Shown: piece by piece, positions 63,921 to 64,000 of the stretch
Layout of the letters: the number at the start of each line of letters is the position of its first letter
Numbering within the stretch: the first letter of the stretch is position 1
NCBI RefSeq assembly: GCF_013367775.1
Contig: NZ_CP055157.1
Span: forward strand, 558,001-622,000
Length of the DNA stretch: 64,000 nt
DNA from: Microbulbifer sp. YPW1
Lineage (GTDB): Bacteria > Pseudomonadota > Gammaproteobacteria > Pseudomonadales > Cellvibrionaceae
Direction of reading: 5' to 3'
Position numbers and translations under genes: made by a program
The notes under the pieces: model-generated
What the model saw: only the letters and a program-made list of their open reading frames with translations
Databases searched by the model: none
Told to the model about the DNA's origin: nothing

Positions 63921-64000
63921 ATGCGCCGTGTAGCCATTACCGGAATGGGCATAACTTCCTGCATCGGCAATAACACACAGGAAGTGCTGGCCTCCCTGAA
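63921..64000 (+). CDS. fabB: 3-oxoacyl-ACP synthase I FabB, 5' end only
   Basis: FabB elongates unsaturated acyl-ACPs made by FabA. Only the first 26 codons lie in the window: MRRVAITGMGITSCIGNN, the FabB N-terminus (E. coli MKRAVITGLGIVSSIGNN). GGAG at 63911-63914 stands 6 nt before the ATG. It follows fabA, and the rest is cut by the window edge. Confidence 0.93.
   Translation, partial: MRRVAITGMGITSCIGNNTQEVLASL

Overview
The window is chromosomal DNA of a gammaproteobacterium. The housekeeping genes (FtsH, GreA, CarAB, FabA/FabB, PntAB, TrmH) are gammaproteobacterial, and the dapB-carA-carB-greA / yhbY-rlmE-ftsH-folP-glmM order is that of Pseudomonas and relatives. Mixing this with a NasS/NasT nitrate cluster, a curli-type amyloid locus and a polysaccharide-esterase-like gene suggests a marine polysaccharide degrader, perhaps of the Cellvibrionales (Microbulbifer-like). 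The genus is an inference. There are no tRNA, rRNA, integrase, insertion-sequence or CRISPR signals.

Layout. 0-5.2 kb: glmM (cut by the window edge), folP, ftsH and rlmE on the minus strand, with yhbY diverging. 5.3-13.5 kb (minus strand): an SGNH esterase, a lipoprotein with an HELAH zinc-protease-like motif, pntB-pntA, a 640-bp AT-rich gap, a ModA-like lipoprotein and mobA. 13.5-28.4 kb (plus strand): a complete assimilatory nitrate/nitrite block made of an outer-membrane beta-barrel porin, nasT, nasS, a NarK-type transporter, a PP2C-phosphatase/Ser-Thr-kinase fusion, nirB, nirD, nasA and moeA. 28.5-32.5 kb: a small monooxygenase-like protein, trmH, a dienelactone hydrolase and a YadGH-like ABC exporter. 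32.5-37.8 kb: a TetR regulator diverging from an RND efflux pair. 37.9-44.4 kb (minus strand): an MBL-fold hydrolase, a GDPD-like enzyme, an unknown membrane protein and an ABC-2 exporter with its HlyD adaptor. 44.9-51.4 kb (plus strand): a curli-type locus csgD-csgE-csgF-csgG followed by four curlin-repeat proteins. 51.4-60.2 kb (minus strand): greA, carB, carA, a YfiR-family protein, a zinc-protease/RimK fusion and dapB. 60.3-64 kb: a Spy-like small protein, phosphomannomutase, galU, fabA and the start of fabB.

How the parts work together. NasS (nitrate sensor) and NasT (ANTAR antiterminator) should control attenuated leaders; a terminator stands in front of the porin gene and a hexaloop hairpin plus terminator in front of the transporter gene. 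Three promoters in the block share a sigma-54 -24/-12 pattern with NtrC-like dyads upstream, giving nitrogen-limitation control on top of nitrate control. The porin and NarK bring nitrate in, NasA reduces it with Mo-cofactor matured by MoeA and MobA, and NirBD reduces nitrite to ammonium.

Most unusual are five ~120-bp palindromic elements. Each follows the stop codon of a successive gene from narK to the monooxygenase-like gene. They share a conserved core, have a second internal hairpin, and have outer arms that differ in sequence from copy to copy but still pair almost perfectly. Also notable is that a normally contiguous housekeeping block is split here by about 46 kb of accessory genes between greA and yhbY, and that the curli locus has four divergent curlin-repeat genes collinear with csgDEFG.
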